DNA of 64,000 bases from Udeniomyces pyricola (taxonomy: Eukaryota > Basidiomycota > Tremellomycetes > Cystofilobasidiales > Mrakiaceae). A model generated the notes under the pieces. That model made no database searches and was not told where the DNA came from. It was given only the letters and a program-made list of their open reading frames with translations. The stretch is from positions 65,123-129,122 of the forward strand of contig BCIK01000029.1 of NCBI GenBank assembly GCA_039545295.1, written 5' to 3'. Positions 1 to 11,000 of this stretch are shown piece after piece; positions within the stretch are counted from its first letter, which is position 1; each line of letters begins with the position of its first letter. Position numbers and translations under genes: made by a program.

Positions 1-37
1 TTTGGTACGCTTCTCTGTGCTTGTTCATCTCTTCCAG

Positions 38-1087
38 CGTCGGTGCTCAGGTGACGATCGGAACGTTCTTCCTCAACTACGCCCACGAGAGCGGAGGCTA
101 CAGCGATCCCGATGCTGCCAAGTTGCTGTCGTATGCGCTCATCATCTTTACGTAAGTGAATGTCCGCGTTCACATCCACGTCCACATCCACGTCCACATC
201 CACATCCACGTCCACGTTCACGTCCACGTTCACGTCCACATCGTGGCTGACGCGTTTTTTATCTGCACTCTTGCCGATTTCTCTTACTTCATCACTCGCT
301 CACTCTCACTCTCACTCTCTCCCGCATCACTCGCTCACTCTCACTCTCACTCTCGCCCGCCTGCTCGGTCACCCGCTCTGCTTACCACTACAGCGTCTTC
401 CGGTTCGTCTCGACTGCTCTCCTCACCGCGTTCTCGGCGTCGTTCCTCCTTCTCGTCCATGCCGCGCTCTGCGCCGTCCTTACTGCGCTCATCGGATCTA
501 TGCACGGCACGGGTGGTGTGATCTGCCTGATGATCGTCTACGCCGGCATGGCCATCATGTACCCTGTCATCTTTGTTCTCTCGACTGAGCGACTTGGCCG
601 ACACACTCGACGGGCGGCTGGTATCCTTGTCATGGGTGTCTCTGGTGGTGCGATCTTGTGAGTATCATCTCATGGCTTCGTCTGACTTGCGCTTTGGAAC
701 TGTATCGTGGAACTGTATCTTGGAACTGCATCCAGCTCCCAGCTCCCAGCTCCAATTCTGACTCCGACTCTGTGCTCTCCTCTCAGCCCTCCTGTCCAGG
801 GTGCCATCGCTGTTGCCTACAACACCCGAGTGTCGATGTGGCTCTCGTTCCCGGCGTTCCTGTACGTTGCCGGCTTTGCTGGCTGGTGCTGGATGGCCAA
901 GGGCAGGAAGTTCACCCGAGCGGCCGAGCAGGCCTACCTCGACCGACTTGCCGCTTCGCAGGCGACGAACTACATGCCCCACTCTAGCGCTGGCGGTGCC
1001 GGTGTCGAGACTGGCTCGACGGACGATGAGAAGAAGGCCGGACTCGAGGACGCCCAGATCGAGGATGTGCACTACAACCGAGTGTAG
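38..1087 (+). CDS. FucP-type MFS sugar transporter, C-terminal part (5' end outside window)
   Basis: Membrane sugar/proton symporter of the major facilitator superfamily, FucP (L-fucose/glucose-galactose permease) branch. Three exons are visible: 38-151, 394-657 and 787-1087. Bases 1-37 look like the end of the preceding intron (acceptor ...ttccag at 37). The joined product contains VGAQVTIGTFFLNY, a hydrophobic block with TERLGRHTRRA, and GGAIFPPVQGAIA across the last splice; this glycine-proline-glutamine loop is a hallmark of the FucP family. At least four membrane segments are followed by a charged cytoplasmic tail ending in YNRV. The plasma membrane is the likely location; the substrate cannot be read from this part. 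The reading frame also stays open through bases 3-37, so the first junction is an inference. Family assignment is firm; substrate is unknown. Confidence 0.88.
160..243. repeat. CCACGT/CCACAT hexamer array inside transporter intron
   Basis: About fourteen imperfect copies of a six-base unit (CCACGT, CCACAT, TCACGT) fill the 5' half of the transporter intron at 152-393. It is followed by CT-rich repeats of the form CTCACTCTCACT up to about 355. The array does not disturb either splice site. Confidence 0.8.
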
Positions 1088-2135
1088 AGTGTAGAGTGTA
1101 GAGCTTGGCCGTTTGAGCTTGACCGTTTGAGCTTGGCCGTTTTTTTTTTCTTCTTTTCTTTCTCTTTTGGTTGCTGTTGATTTGACATATTTACTACCTC
1201 AGCTTGTCATGACGATCCATTTTCTGTCCCTTCCCAACTTTCTTCACCTCGGACCGCCCTTGTTGTTGCATCGTTTTACTTTTTCTCTGCCGCCTCGACC
1301 CGTTGTATTAGACTAGATCTGTCGCTTTTTTTCTTTTTATCGTTTTTGTTTTTATTATCGTGTTTTACTTCATTTTTACCTCAACCTCATGATCTTGTTT
1401 TGGGCTTTTTTTTTCTTCTGGTGCTGGCTATCGGTTTCTGAAGTTCCTTCGCACACTTTCCCTCTGCGATCTTAGCTTGGTCCCCCCCCCCCTTTCTAAC
1501 TCAAAAACAACCATCTATCTTGATTGGTTTGGGTCTTTTTTTTTCGCATCCCATCCATCTGGTCTCTGGGTCTTTTTTTTTATTACGATATCTGCATGTC
1601 AGTATGCTACTTACACTGACTGACTCGTTCTTGCGTGGCTCATGGGTTTCGAAACGAAAGCTGTGGATATCACAAGCGGACACGGCTTGATGGATTATGT
1701 TCGGTTATAGGCATCATGCAAGGTACGTCTGTACATATATGTATATGGTTTGTCATGTGATAGTTGTATCTCATGGTCAGTTTTCACGTGGAGACGAGAT
1801 GACGAAATGATGAGATGACAAAGTGGGGTAACAAGGCAAATTATAGACGAGTGAGAGGATGGACCGAATATTATGACAGAGATAGAGGGGGGGGGGGGGA
1901 GGAGGAAGATGGTTAACGGGAAAGCGGACTTATAGCCTGACTTTTCTTATCTTAGCACTTTTTTGTTATATAAAGCTTCATACTTTTTCGTACCTTGTTG
2001 TTGCTCTCTATCTCGAAAATGACCCCCTCTTTACTTCCCGAAACCTATCCCTCGAAACCACTCCTGGAGCCCCACTTGTTCGAAACGTATCCCTCGTCCT
2101 AAACCCCTCAATCTACTCTTAAAATACACTTCCAA

Positions 2136-2179
<44 letters not shown>

Positions 2180-2556
2180 CTATCAGCACGCGAAAATTTC
2201 TCCGCCCTTTATCCTCGTGCCTCAATCACCTTTCATCGCACATCCCCTGGCCCACGTCTTTGAGAAACCTCAGCGACGTAACAACCGCACCTTTTCTTCT
2301 TCGCTGATCCCCCCGCTTTACTCCTAGGACTCCGACATGTTTCTCAGCACTCAACAAGTCCATTTCGGCCCCCCCCCCCCCGGTCTAGGTTTCATTCGAT
2401 TCAGAATTTTTTTTTCATCAGATAACCCCGACCGAAGTCACTTCGATAGCCTCTACATGTGTATTCATCTCTTCTGTTTTTCATTTGCGGGGAAGAAGAG
2501 AAGTGGGAAGGGGGGGGGGAGAGAGAGGGGAAGGAATGACTTTGATCATGATTTTC
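1088..2556. other. Convergent intergenic region with 39-base T tract
   Basis: This gap lies between the 3' ends of the transporter (+) and the methyltransferase (-). It holds T-rich 3'-UTR-like sequence, several G or C runs, and an uninterrupted run of 39 T at 2139-2177. No open frame longer than about 80 codons looks protein-like in composition, and I see no RNA gene. Confidence 0.6.
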
Positions 2557-4523
2557 TTACTGGGCCCACTTGACCTTGCCAATCCACCTTCCGACGCCCC
2601 CTCGTGTACGCCAGACCTCCTCCACTTCCAACGGCCGACGACTTCCCAAATGACCGTCCTCCTCCCCTTCCTTCTCCGCAAGCGCGGTAGCGGCCCGTTC
2701 GAATGCCGGCACGCCTCCACCTTCCAACCCGAAATACAAAATCTTGGCCGCGATCCAAATCGACGTCGTCCGTTGGTCGTCTGACGACGACGACGACGAC
2801 GACGAAGGCGTAGTAGATGAAGACGGTGTGGTAGCTGAAGGAGGAGGATACGAGATGGATTTGAGGACTTGAACCAAGTCGGTTAAGGAAGTCGCTTGAT
2901 AAATCGTTTCCGAACTGAAGACTAGATCCATCTTGGTTCCTTCCTTTTCTTTCTCCTTGAACGCGTCATTGGTTTCTTGGTTGGGCGACGGAGCTGATGA
3001 TGAAGATATCGACGAAGAAGAAGAAGAAGGGGACAAGGTGAAGGTATCCCAACCTCCCGAGAAGAATCGAAGGTGAATATTGCGTTGGTCAAGAAGCATC
3101 CGGAAGTTGGTCAACGTTCGAAGCGAAAGCGAAAAGGACGAAGAAGGAGAACTCGGAGAGTCGGAATCGGAATCGGAATCAGAGTCGGAATCATCGAGGG
3201 TGGAAGAGGTGGTGGTGGTGGTAGTGATGAGTGGTTGGGATGGACGATGAGCTTGAGAGGAGGAGGGGGATGTTGAAGAACCAGACGTATCGTCAAGACC
3301 TTGACTATCTTTCTTCCCTCCTTCTTCTCGATCGGTCTCGGTCGTCGTCGTCTTCGGAACTTCGAGTTGGTTCAAGAACGGTCGACAGGCGAGGATGATG
3401 TTGGGGAGCGTGACGAGTTCGAGAACGAGGGAGTTGTAGTCGAGCAAGTGGAACGTCGTCTTGGGTGGACGGGGCGAGTCAGCCGAGGGCTTGGGTTTGG
3501 AAAGAAGGGTTCGGAGGAGATGGAGAGTTGGGATGGCAGTTCCACAGCCGATCTGGTGAGAAGTAGGAAGGAAGGTGGAATGAAGAAGTTTGGGTTGGTT
3601 TCGTCAATTATGAAGAAACAAGGAAGGGTCGAGGGGGTAGGGGGGGCTTATTGGGGGGTCGATCCCGTATGTCAGAAGGCACTAGTTCTTGACTACTAGA
3701 CTGAGATCTGTCTCAGAACGACCACTTATTGGTACCCTTCCTCCCAAGGGAAAAGAGACATCGTGGATACAAGGGGGCCAAATTACAAAGGATAGAGAAA
3801 CAAAAGACAACAAGAAAGCAATCTATTGCGAAGGGAAAGGGAAGGGAGGGAGGCGTCCCTAGGCAACTAACCTCCATGATATTCTTTCCTTCGATCCCTT
3901 GCCATCCACCTAACTCGCCTTGACAGACCTCTTTGTCCAAGACACCGACGAGATCGATGGAACATTCCCAAGTCTTCAAGCCGCCTTCGTAGACGCCCTT
4001 GACGAGGTCGGTTTCGGGCCCCCAGGATTCTTGACGGGGCGACGGTTGGAGTGAGGATTGAGGGTCGGAAGCTGAGGCTGCTACGAGGGTTTGGAAACGG
4101 GCGTCAAAGAGGTCACGACGGGAGAGAGGGGGGAGGTTATCAGGGAGAGGAAGAGGGGAGTGGGAGAGGTTCCGGGGGAGGTGAGGTAGGAGGGTCGAGA
4201 GAGGGTGTTCGGTAAAGGGCAAGGTCGGGATAGCCGGAGGTGTTGAGGATGGGGAGGTGGCATTGGAGAGGTGGTTCGAAGAAGGGGGAGGAGAGGAAGA
4301 CGTGAGATCATCGGGTTGATCGTCCTGGAGAGAGCATGAGATGGGTGTGTGTGTGTGTGTGTGTTGGAGATTGGGGCGATGAAAAGCAAGGTGTGGATGG
4401 ATTTCGGGGCGGGTCAGGAAGAGGGGGTGAGTTTGTTCGTTCGTTCGTGGATGGATAGAAGGGAAGATCAAGTTGGACAATTGTATGTACCTCTAGGTCG
4501 AGATCGAAGCCAAACTTGAACAT
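2557..4523 (-). CDS. HPM1: Protein-histidine N-methyltransferase, METTL18/Hpm1 family
   Basis: Predicted SAM-dependent enzyme that methylates a histidine on ribosomal protein uL3 (the known role of yeast Hpm1 and human METTL18). Exons on the minus strand: 4523-4491, 4324-3872, 3552-2557 (493 residues). The N-terminus MFKFGFDLDLE is typical of the family. Residues near 121 read GVYEGGLKTWE, the family signature; the next splice makes MEIGCGTAIP (about 161-170), the SAM-binding motif I; LLDYN at about 197 is the post-I acidic motif. Later IFSSETIY-like and ILYFGLEGGG-like segments match the methyltransferase core. Odd features are long low-complexity inserts: an S/P-rich stretch after residue 15, an (SD)n run near 260 and serine runs near 320-400. 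A simple GT repeat lies in intron 1 (about 4346-4363). Function is inferred from family membership. Confidence 0.92.
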
Positions 4524-4899
4524 GGGAATGGATATGGGAATATAGAAGGGATGATGGGGTGTGTGTGTGTGTGTGTGTATGTGTATGTATATATATATAT
4601 GTATAATATGTATGAGGTGACGACGCTGTGGTGGTGGATGGTTGGGTGGCAAGGAACGAAGACGCGCCGTTGAGACTGGGAGATGTTGAGAGTGAGCGAA
4701 ATTCCCAAACGATTCGATTCAACGGAAATCTGAGAAGAAGGAAGACCTTTCCCCTTGCACTCCAATCCACCAGCCAGTCTTTGTTCTTTCCCCTTTCCCC
4801 TTTCCCCTTTCCCCTTTGCCCTTTGCCCTTGTCACTCTCACCCTTATCCCCTTAGTCCCACTCCTACCCACATCAACTCACCCATTCACTCAAACCACC
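4524..4899. promoter_or_regulatory. Divergent promoter, METTL18 / NOP15
   Basis: This 376-bp head-to-head spacer serves both flanking genes. It contains a (GT)n-(AT)n microsatellite at about 4558-4606 and a polypyrimidine block at about 4788-4835 made of repeated CCCTTTCC-like units just upstream of the NOP15 start. Such pyrimidine blocks are common before start sites of fungal housekeeping genes; the regulatory role is inferred. Confidence 0.5.
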
Positions 4900-7064
4900 A
4901 TGGCCATCGACAAACGCGGCTCTTCCCTCGGCAAGGCCCACTCCAAAGCCAAGAAATCCACCTCAACCCCCGCCACCGGCGAGGGCGCTTCTTCCACCGC
5001 CGGCCCCGCCGGTGTCAACAAGCTCGGCAAGGCCAAAGACACCAAGGACAAGCCTTGGTCGAGGAGGGTTCAAGAGGCTCCCAAGCCGCTCGTCAACAAG
5101 AAGAGAAAGGCCGGTGAAGGTGATAACCAGGTCGACGCGACTGCCTCGTCGTCTAAATCCGCTGCTGATGCCGTCGCTACCGAGGACGAGCCCGTCCTCA
5201 AGGGTTACCACTCCACTTCCGAGGACGACAACGACGAGGATTCGTCTGACGACGAGGACGATAACATTGAAGACGACTCTGGACCCGTGCCGGGAATTGA
5301 GCTGAGCAAGCTTCCGACAGTCGCCAAGGACGACGCGAGCGTCAAGAGGAAGTTGGACAAGGCCAAGAAGGCCAACGTACGTCGACGTCCCTTACCCGTG
5401 TCCTTTTCCCCCATCGTATACGTCTTCGCTTCTGGCTCTGGTCGAGGGATCAAGAAATTGGACAGAGTCTGATCGAGTCGGTCATCAGCCGGAGTCTTGC
5501 GAGGCACGCGAGAAGAATGAGGCAGCATACATTTGACCATTCAAACCCTCCAAACATTCTGACCCCATTGAATTTCCTTACTCCCTCTCCTTTGCTTCCA
5601 TTTCGTTGTCACTTTCTCTCACTCTTCCATCACCGCCCGTTTTCTCGATTCGCTCTCTGCAGGACAAGGAAAAGGGTGTTCTCTACCTTGGTCGAATCCC
5701 CCACGGATTCTACGAGCGCGAGATGAAGGCTTACTTTGAGCAGTTTGGAGACGTCGAGAAGATTCGGCTCGCTAGGAACAAAAAGGTACCGTCTCTACTT
5801 TCTTTCTTTCTTTTGTTTCCTTAGTTGTTCCTTGTTTGCGTCATGTCTATGTCTGTCTCTTTTGTTCTCTGTCTGGTCGAGGGAGTGGTATGCATCGAGA
5901 TGGACCGCTGGCTTGACCAGAGTTGGTCGTTGACGAAAAACGCGGTCCGAAATTGTGTAGAAACCGAGGGTTTCCAGGAGTTAATCATCGAGCTCCATAC
6001 TAACCATCATCCATTGTCTCTTGTCATCCTGACGTAAACAACAGACTGGCAAGTCAAAGCACTATGGATTCCTCCTCATGTCCTCCCTCGCCGTCGCCAA
6101 GATTGTCGCCGAGACCATGGATAACTACCTGCTGCTCGGTCACATCCTCCGCTGCAAGGTTCGTCGGTCTCATTCTTCCTTTTCTTTTCTTCTCAAAGCT
6201 CTTCCTACTTGGTTCTGGTTGAAACGTTCCTGTCCTAATAGGTTGGGGTAGCGATGGAAGGTTGTCTTGCTGGAAACTCATGGATCAATGTATACTTACT
6301 ATTTCTCCTCATTCTCCTTCTCTTTGTATCCGGTCTATCTCGGTTCCCATCATTCCCTCGACGTCCTCCCCTTTTCCCGTCGTGTTTTCTCATGAACAGA
6401 TCATCCCCAACGACCAAGTCCACCCTGAGCTCTGGATCGGTGCCAACCGACAGTGGCGTGCAGTTCCCTCGGTCCGTGTTGAGAGGACCAAGCTCGAGCA
6501 GGTTCGTTGGCGTTGATCTTCTTTCTTTTCCTATGGACCCTCGTTTCGCTTTCGATCCTCCTGCGCCCCCCGCTTTCGATCAGCTATATCCTTTCAAACA
6601 AAACAATACGAAATTATGTTAAGGAACAGACCGAAACGATTCAAAGAAAAAAAAAACTAACATATACTCTACCATTTCTTCCTTCCTTCCGCCATCGTTT
6701 CCCTTCCCTTTTCATCCCTTCTTTTTCTTCTTTTATTTCATTTTGGAACCAAATCAACATTAGCCCCGTACAAAGTCCCAACAACAGAAAGCCGAGAGTC
6801 GACTGCTGGCCCGACAGAGCGCTAAGAAGGCAAAGCTCGCCGAGTTGGGCATCGAATATGACTTGGACCCTATCGGATACGTACGTCTCTCACCCACTCA
6901 CCATTTACCAACCAAACGACCATTTGTCGGCTTATCTCTTTTGTTTTTTTCTCGAGAAAATGTCATGTTGTTGGAGAGATGATGAGAAGGATCAAAACTG
7001 ACAGTTGGTTTGTGGGGTTTTTTTTTTCCTTGGTTCTCCCTTTCAGAAATCCGTCGCTGCCTAA
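4900..7064 (+). CDS. NOP15: Nop15-like RRM protein, 60S ribosome biogenesis
   Basis: Nucleolar RNA-binding protein of the Nop15/NIFK family, needed in yeast for ITS2 processing and 60S assembly. Six exons: 4900-5376, 5663-5785, 6045-6158, 6400-6501, 6764-6880, 7047-7064 (316 residues). The start ATG sits in ACCACCATGG, a strong context. Residues 1-160 are basic then strongly acidic (SEDDNDEDSSDDEDD), as in many nucleolar factors. One RRM follows, with RNP2 LYLGRIP at about 165 and RNP1 KSKHYGFLLM at about 203, then the family pattern ILRCKIIPNDQVHPELW. The basic tail includes LAELGIEYDLDPIGY, which matches the GIDYDF-like end of orthologues. The last exon is only 18 nt. Splice joins all keep phase. 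Identity is firm; the function is carried over from yeast. Confidence 0.94.
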
Positions 7065-7148
7065 AACGAAACTGAAAGAAACAAGAAAAACCCATTCCAA
7101 GACTTTTGGTTAACTCAATATATTCTCTCACCTGAACTTGTCCCCTCG

Positions 7149-7180
<32 letters not shown>

Positions 7181-8005
7181 TTTCTTTTTGGCATTCTTCC
7201 CATCATTTCCTCCTTTTTGCTCTTTCTCTACCAAACCACGTTCTCTCCTCATCCCACCACCACCTTTCCTCCTCTTTCTTTCTTTCTCCTTTTGCTTGCT
7301 CTTGATCCATGCTTGACGTTTGAACCCTAGCTTCTTCCCCCCCCCCCTTCTCACTTTCATCTTGGTTTCTCCTCCTTTCTTTTTTCTCGCTGATGTTCTG
7401 TTGATGATGACATGCTTTCTCGTACCCCTCACCCATTGGGTTTTCCAACCCTTTTCCGACGTTTGACGTGTTTTTTCCATGTTCCGATCCGGCCTTAACA
7501 TGGCATGGCATAACATGGCATAGCGACCGGACTGTGATCGACAAAGGGGAAAATCCCAAACAAGACCTACTCAAAACCAATCCGTTCGGAACAATTATTT
7601 CTCCAATGTTGAACCCGACTAGGCATGTCAGAATAGAACAGATGACGACGTTCGGAAACTCGAAACTTTGAAACACACACACACACACATCTTAAGATTT
7701 TATTCAATCTTTTTTTCGACTTCGAATCGAACGATGATCCTAGATGCTCAAAACAATAGATCGTTTTCTCTCTCTCTCCTTTCCCTTTACTCTAATTTGT
7801 TTTCTGTTACTCTTCAAGCCAGACCCATGTTGTCTCTTTACATCTTTCTCTTTCTCTCCTTCCCTCTTTACCTGCACAATTCAAACGACACACCTTCATC
7901 TATCCATCACAACCCCCCTCCCCCCCCACTCCCCCACCATCACCCAACATCTTTCAATGTCTTCACTCATGCCAATTCCCCCTTCGATCATCATCATCAT
8001 CATCA
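7065..8005. other. Convergent intergenic region, pyrimidine-rich
   Basis: The gap lies between the 3' ends of NOP15 (+) and NRDE2 (-). It is strongly C/T-biased on the plus strand, with a CT microsatellite at about 7154-7180, a CA repeat at 7673-7689 and a (TCA)n run at about 7986-8010. It resembles paired 3' UTRs. I see no convincing coding frame or RNA gene. Confidence 0.5.
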
Positions 8006-11000
8006 TCAATACGGCATCAACCTCTTTCTCTCCTCTTGTTTCCTCCTCAACTCCCTCTCTTCTTCCCCTTCTTCTTCCTCCTCCTCTTCTCCTTCTCCAT
8101 CGAGGTCTTGCTTTTCGTTCGTGGACGATGCCGAGAAGAGGCCGACGACCTCTTCGAGCGGTCGTCGAATACGTAACCGACGGTCTGCCATGAGGTCCGA
8201 AAGCGCTTCGAGTTCGGACGGATTAAAAACCGGTCGGAGACCGAGGTCGACGCTGGATCCGATGGGTTGGGAACGGGAGGTATTAGGATTCGTGGTGGCG
8301 TCGGTGGTAGTGGGAATAGATGAGAAGGGGAGGAAAGCAAGGAGGTGAAGGTCTACAGAGGAGAGAGAAAAAGAGGAAAGAAAGTGGGTTGGATGGTTGG
8401 ATAGAATGGTGGTAAAATTGGATCAAGATGAAGAACAAGATCGAAAGCAAAAAGAATAATTAAAAAAAAAAAGTTGTTAGACTCAATTGTTGTGTATATA
8501 TGTGGGTATGTGGACTTTTTTTTTTCTCTGTCATCTCACGAACCTTTAGACCAAGGACAAGCCTGGATCGCTCTGTAAAACAACGCTTTTGCCCGTCTCA
8601 ACCCATCACTCCTCCTCTTCGTCGCCGCCGCCGTCGTCGTCGTGAGCGAGGAACTCAGGCGACCCGTCCCCGAACCCGTGCCGTTGTCATCGGGGTTGGC
8701 CGCGACGAGAAGCTCGTGTTGGATCGCGAGGCGCCAGAGGAGGATCGAATGGGAAGTTCTTTTTGATCGAAAGACAGAGCAGGGAATTCATGCAGAGAAA
8801 GGAAAGAAAGGTAAAGAAGAGATGAGTAATCTAGAGTTTTTGAAGAAAAAAAAAGGGGGGGGGTTCAAGAAAAAAAGAACAGGATCAAGACAGGGATGTG
8901 GACTTAAACACCCAATATCTGGACTCACTCTGAACCTTCTTCCAATGCCTTTTCGAACAACTTGCGAACGACCCAAACGTTGTGTCTTCCTTTGACCATC
9001 CACAACTCGCTCCAGATCGCCCAGATCCATCCTGCAATCCCTCCATCTCTCTCCTCCTCCTCTTCCTCTTCTTTTGGTTGATCTGATCCTCGGATAGCGG
9101 AATTCAGGTCTGATCCTATTCGTTCCACTTCCCCTTCCTCCTTAATCCCCTCTCCTTCTACCCCCTTGATCATCTTCTTCCCTCTCAACCCTTTCCTCCT
9201 CACTACCACCTCTTCCAACACCTTCCTCAACCTTCCTTGAAACCTCAACATCGCTTCACTCCTCCCGAACAAGTCCCACAACTCGACGTTGGCCGGGAAC
9301 GCTCTCAACGACGCTTCGAGGCAAGCTCGGACGAGTCGGGGTTGGAAGACCGCTTTAGGATGGGTATGGATGTGGTGTGAGATGAGACGGGCCCGAAGGA
9401 GGTGGATGGATTCGAGGGTTGCGAGTGGGATGTGGGAATGGGGATGATCGAGGTAGGGTGAGAAAAGGGAAAGGAGAGGGGGTAGGAGTGGGGTAGTTAG
9501 GTGCGTGTGGAGAGCGAGAAGATGGAGGATCGGAAGGGAGAGTGGAGGGCTAGTGGGAGAGGGAGAGAGAAGAGGTGGGAGGAGAGAGGTAAGATGGGTT
9601 CGGATCTTGAGGTTCTCTAGAGGCGTCAGGGCGGTGGGGATATAAGTCGGAGAGAGGAATTGATCTGAAAGAAGAAAGGAAAAATTTGAAGAAGAAAGAG
9701 GTCCGTTGAGAAACTAAAGTTGATGGAAAAGACTCAAGCCATCGCGAAGAACCAGCGCTCGAAAGGAAGAGGAAAAAAAAACCATATAACAGAAGAGAGA
9801 GGGGGAGGTCAGAGGGAAGACGCACCTAAGCCTTTCCCTGTTCCTTCGACTGCACTCATCAAGACCCTTCCTGCCCTATCATTTAACCCTTCCTTCCATT
9901 CCATCTCGACCCAACTCCTCCACAACCCCCACACTTCCTCCCCTCCTCCACCTCTTCCTTCCCGCTTCAACGCCTCTTGAACACTCGGCTCTGAGAGCGA
10001 TAAGCCGAGAGCGGTCGCGTAGACTTTCCGGGCGTCGGCGAACTTGTTGAGGGAGATGGAGAGCCGGGCATGGGCGTCCCAGAGCGGGAGGTGGGCGGTA
10101 GGAGAGGTAGAGGTGGGATGGGATGGGAGTGTCGAGAGAATCGAGCGGGAGAGTTTGAGTGAGCTATGATGAGGTTTTTTTGTTTTGTTTCGAAGGAGAT
10201 TGGGGCGAAGTGGGGAAAGGGGGGGAGGGGGTTGGGGTTTGGTTTGATAAAAATGAGTCAAAATAGGGTGAGATGTCATTGTTTTGTTATTATTGTTGTT
10301 ATCAAAAAAAGGTACAAGGGCCGCGAGACAAGTGACGGATATGAGAATGAAATAACGAACGCTTTCGGATCGATCGATTGCTCATACGATAGTGCATAGA
10401 GTGCGTAGATGGGATCGTCGCTCAATTGACGGGTCTGGTCTAGAACGGAGCTATGGAAGGTGGATGGTTGGATCGGAGTAAGATAAGGTTGAGAGGAGAA
10501 GGAGTGGAAGTGAAAAGGGAGCTTCGTTAGATGGTTTGTAGAGAAACATGTGGGCAATTGAGGCAACGGAGAAGTTGCTCATGACAGCGATGTAACTTGA
10601 TAGAACTTACCTAACAAACTCTTCAAATGCGCTTTTAACCCTTTTCCCTTTGCCCTTGCCCGAAGTCATCCGAGGATCCTTTGTCAAGGATCCTCCTCTG
10701 AACAGCTCGTCCATATCTCCCCCGACGTTGACTCCCCGGATCCCTGAGGTTTGACCCTTCATCCACCCACTTTCTAGTTCCAATTCTGCAGATGCCCCAC
10801 CACCGCCAACACTTCCCTCATCGCGTGAAACCCCAGATCTCTGTGACTCTTCCCCTTGAAGCCCCCCTCTCAGATGTATCGGCCAGAACGATGAAGTATG
10901 ACTGATATCTCCCAGTAATGTATTCCCGAGGTAGGCGTCTTGAAAGAACGGCATCGCGGTCGAACTCCCTGGCATCCCACCTGCGAATGGCAAGCCGAGC

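Noticed and set aside
160..243. CRISPR-like array
   Set aside because: Short hexamer repeats without spacers, in a eukaryotic intron; no CRISPR-like repeat-spacer pattern exists anywhere in the window.
7668..8348. 226-codon plus-strand frame overlapping NRDE2's last exon
   Set aside because: Antisense to the confirmed NRDE2 C-terminus and otherwise composed of simple CT, CA and TCA repeats.
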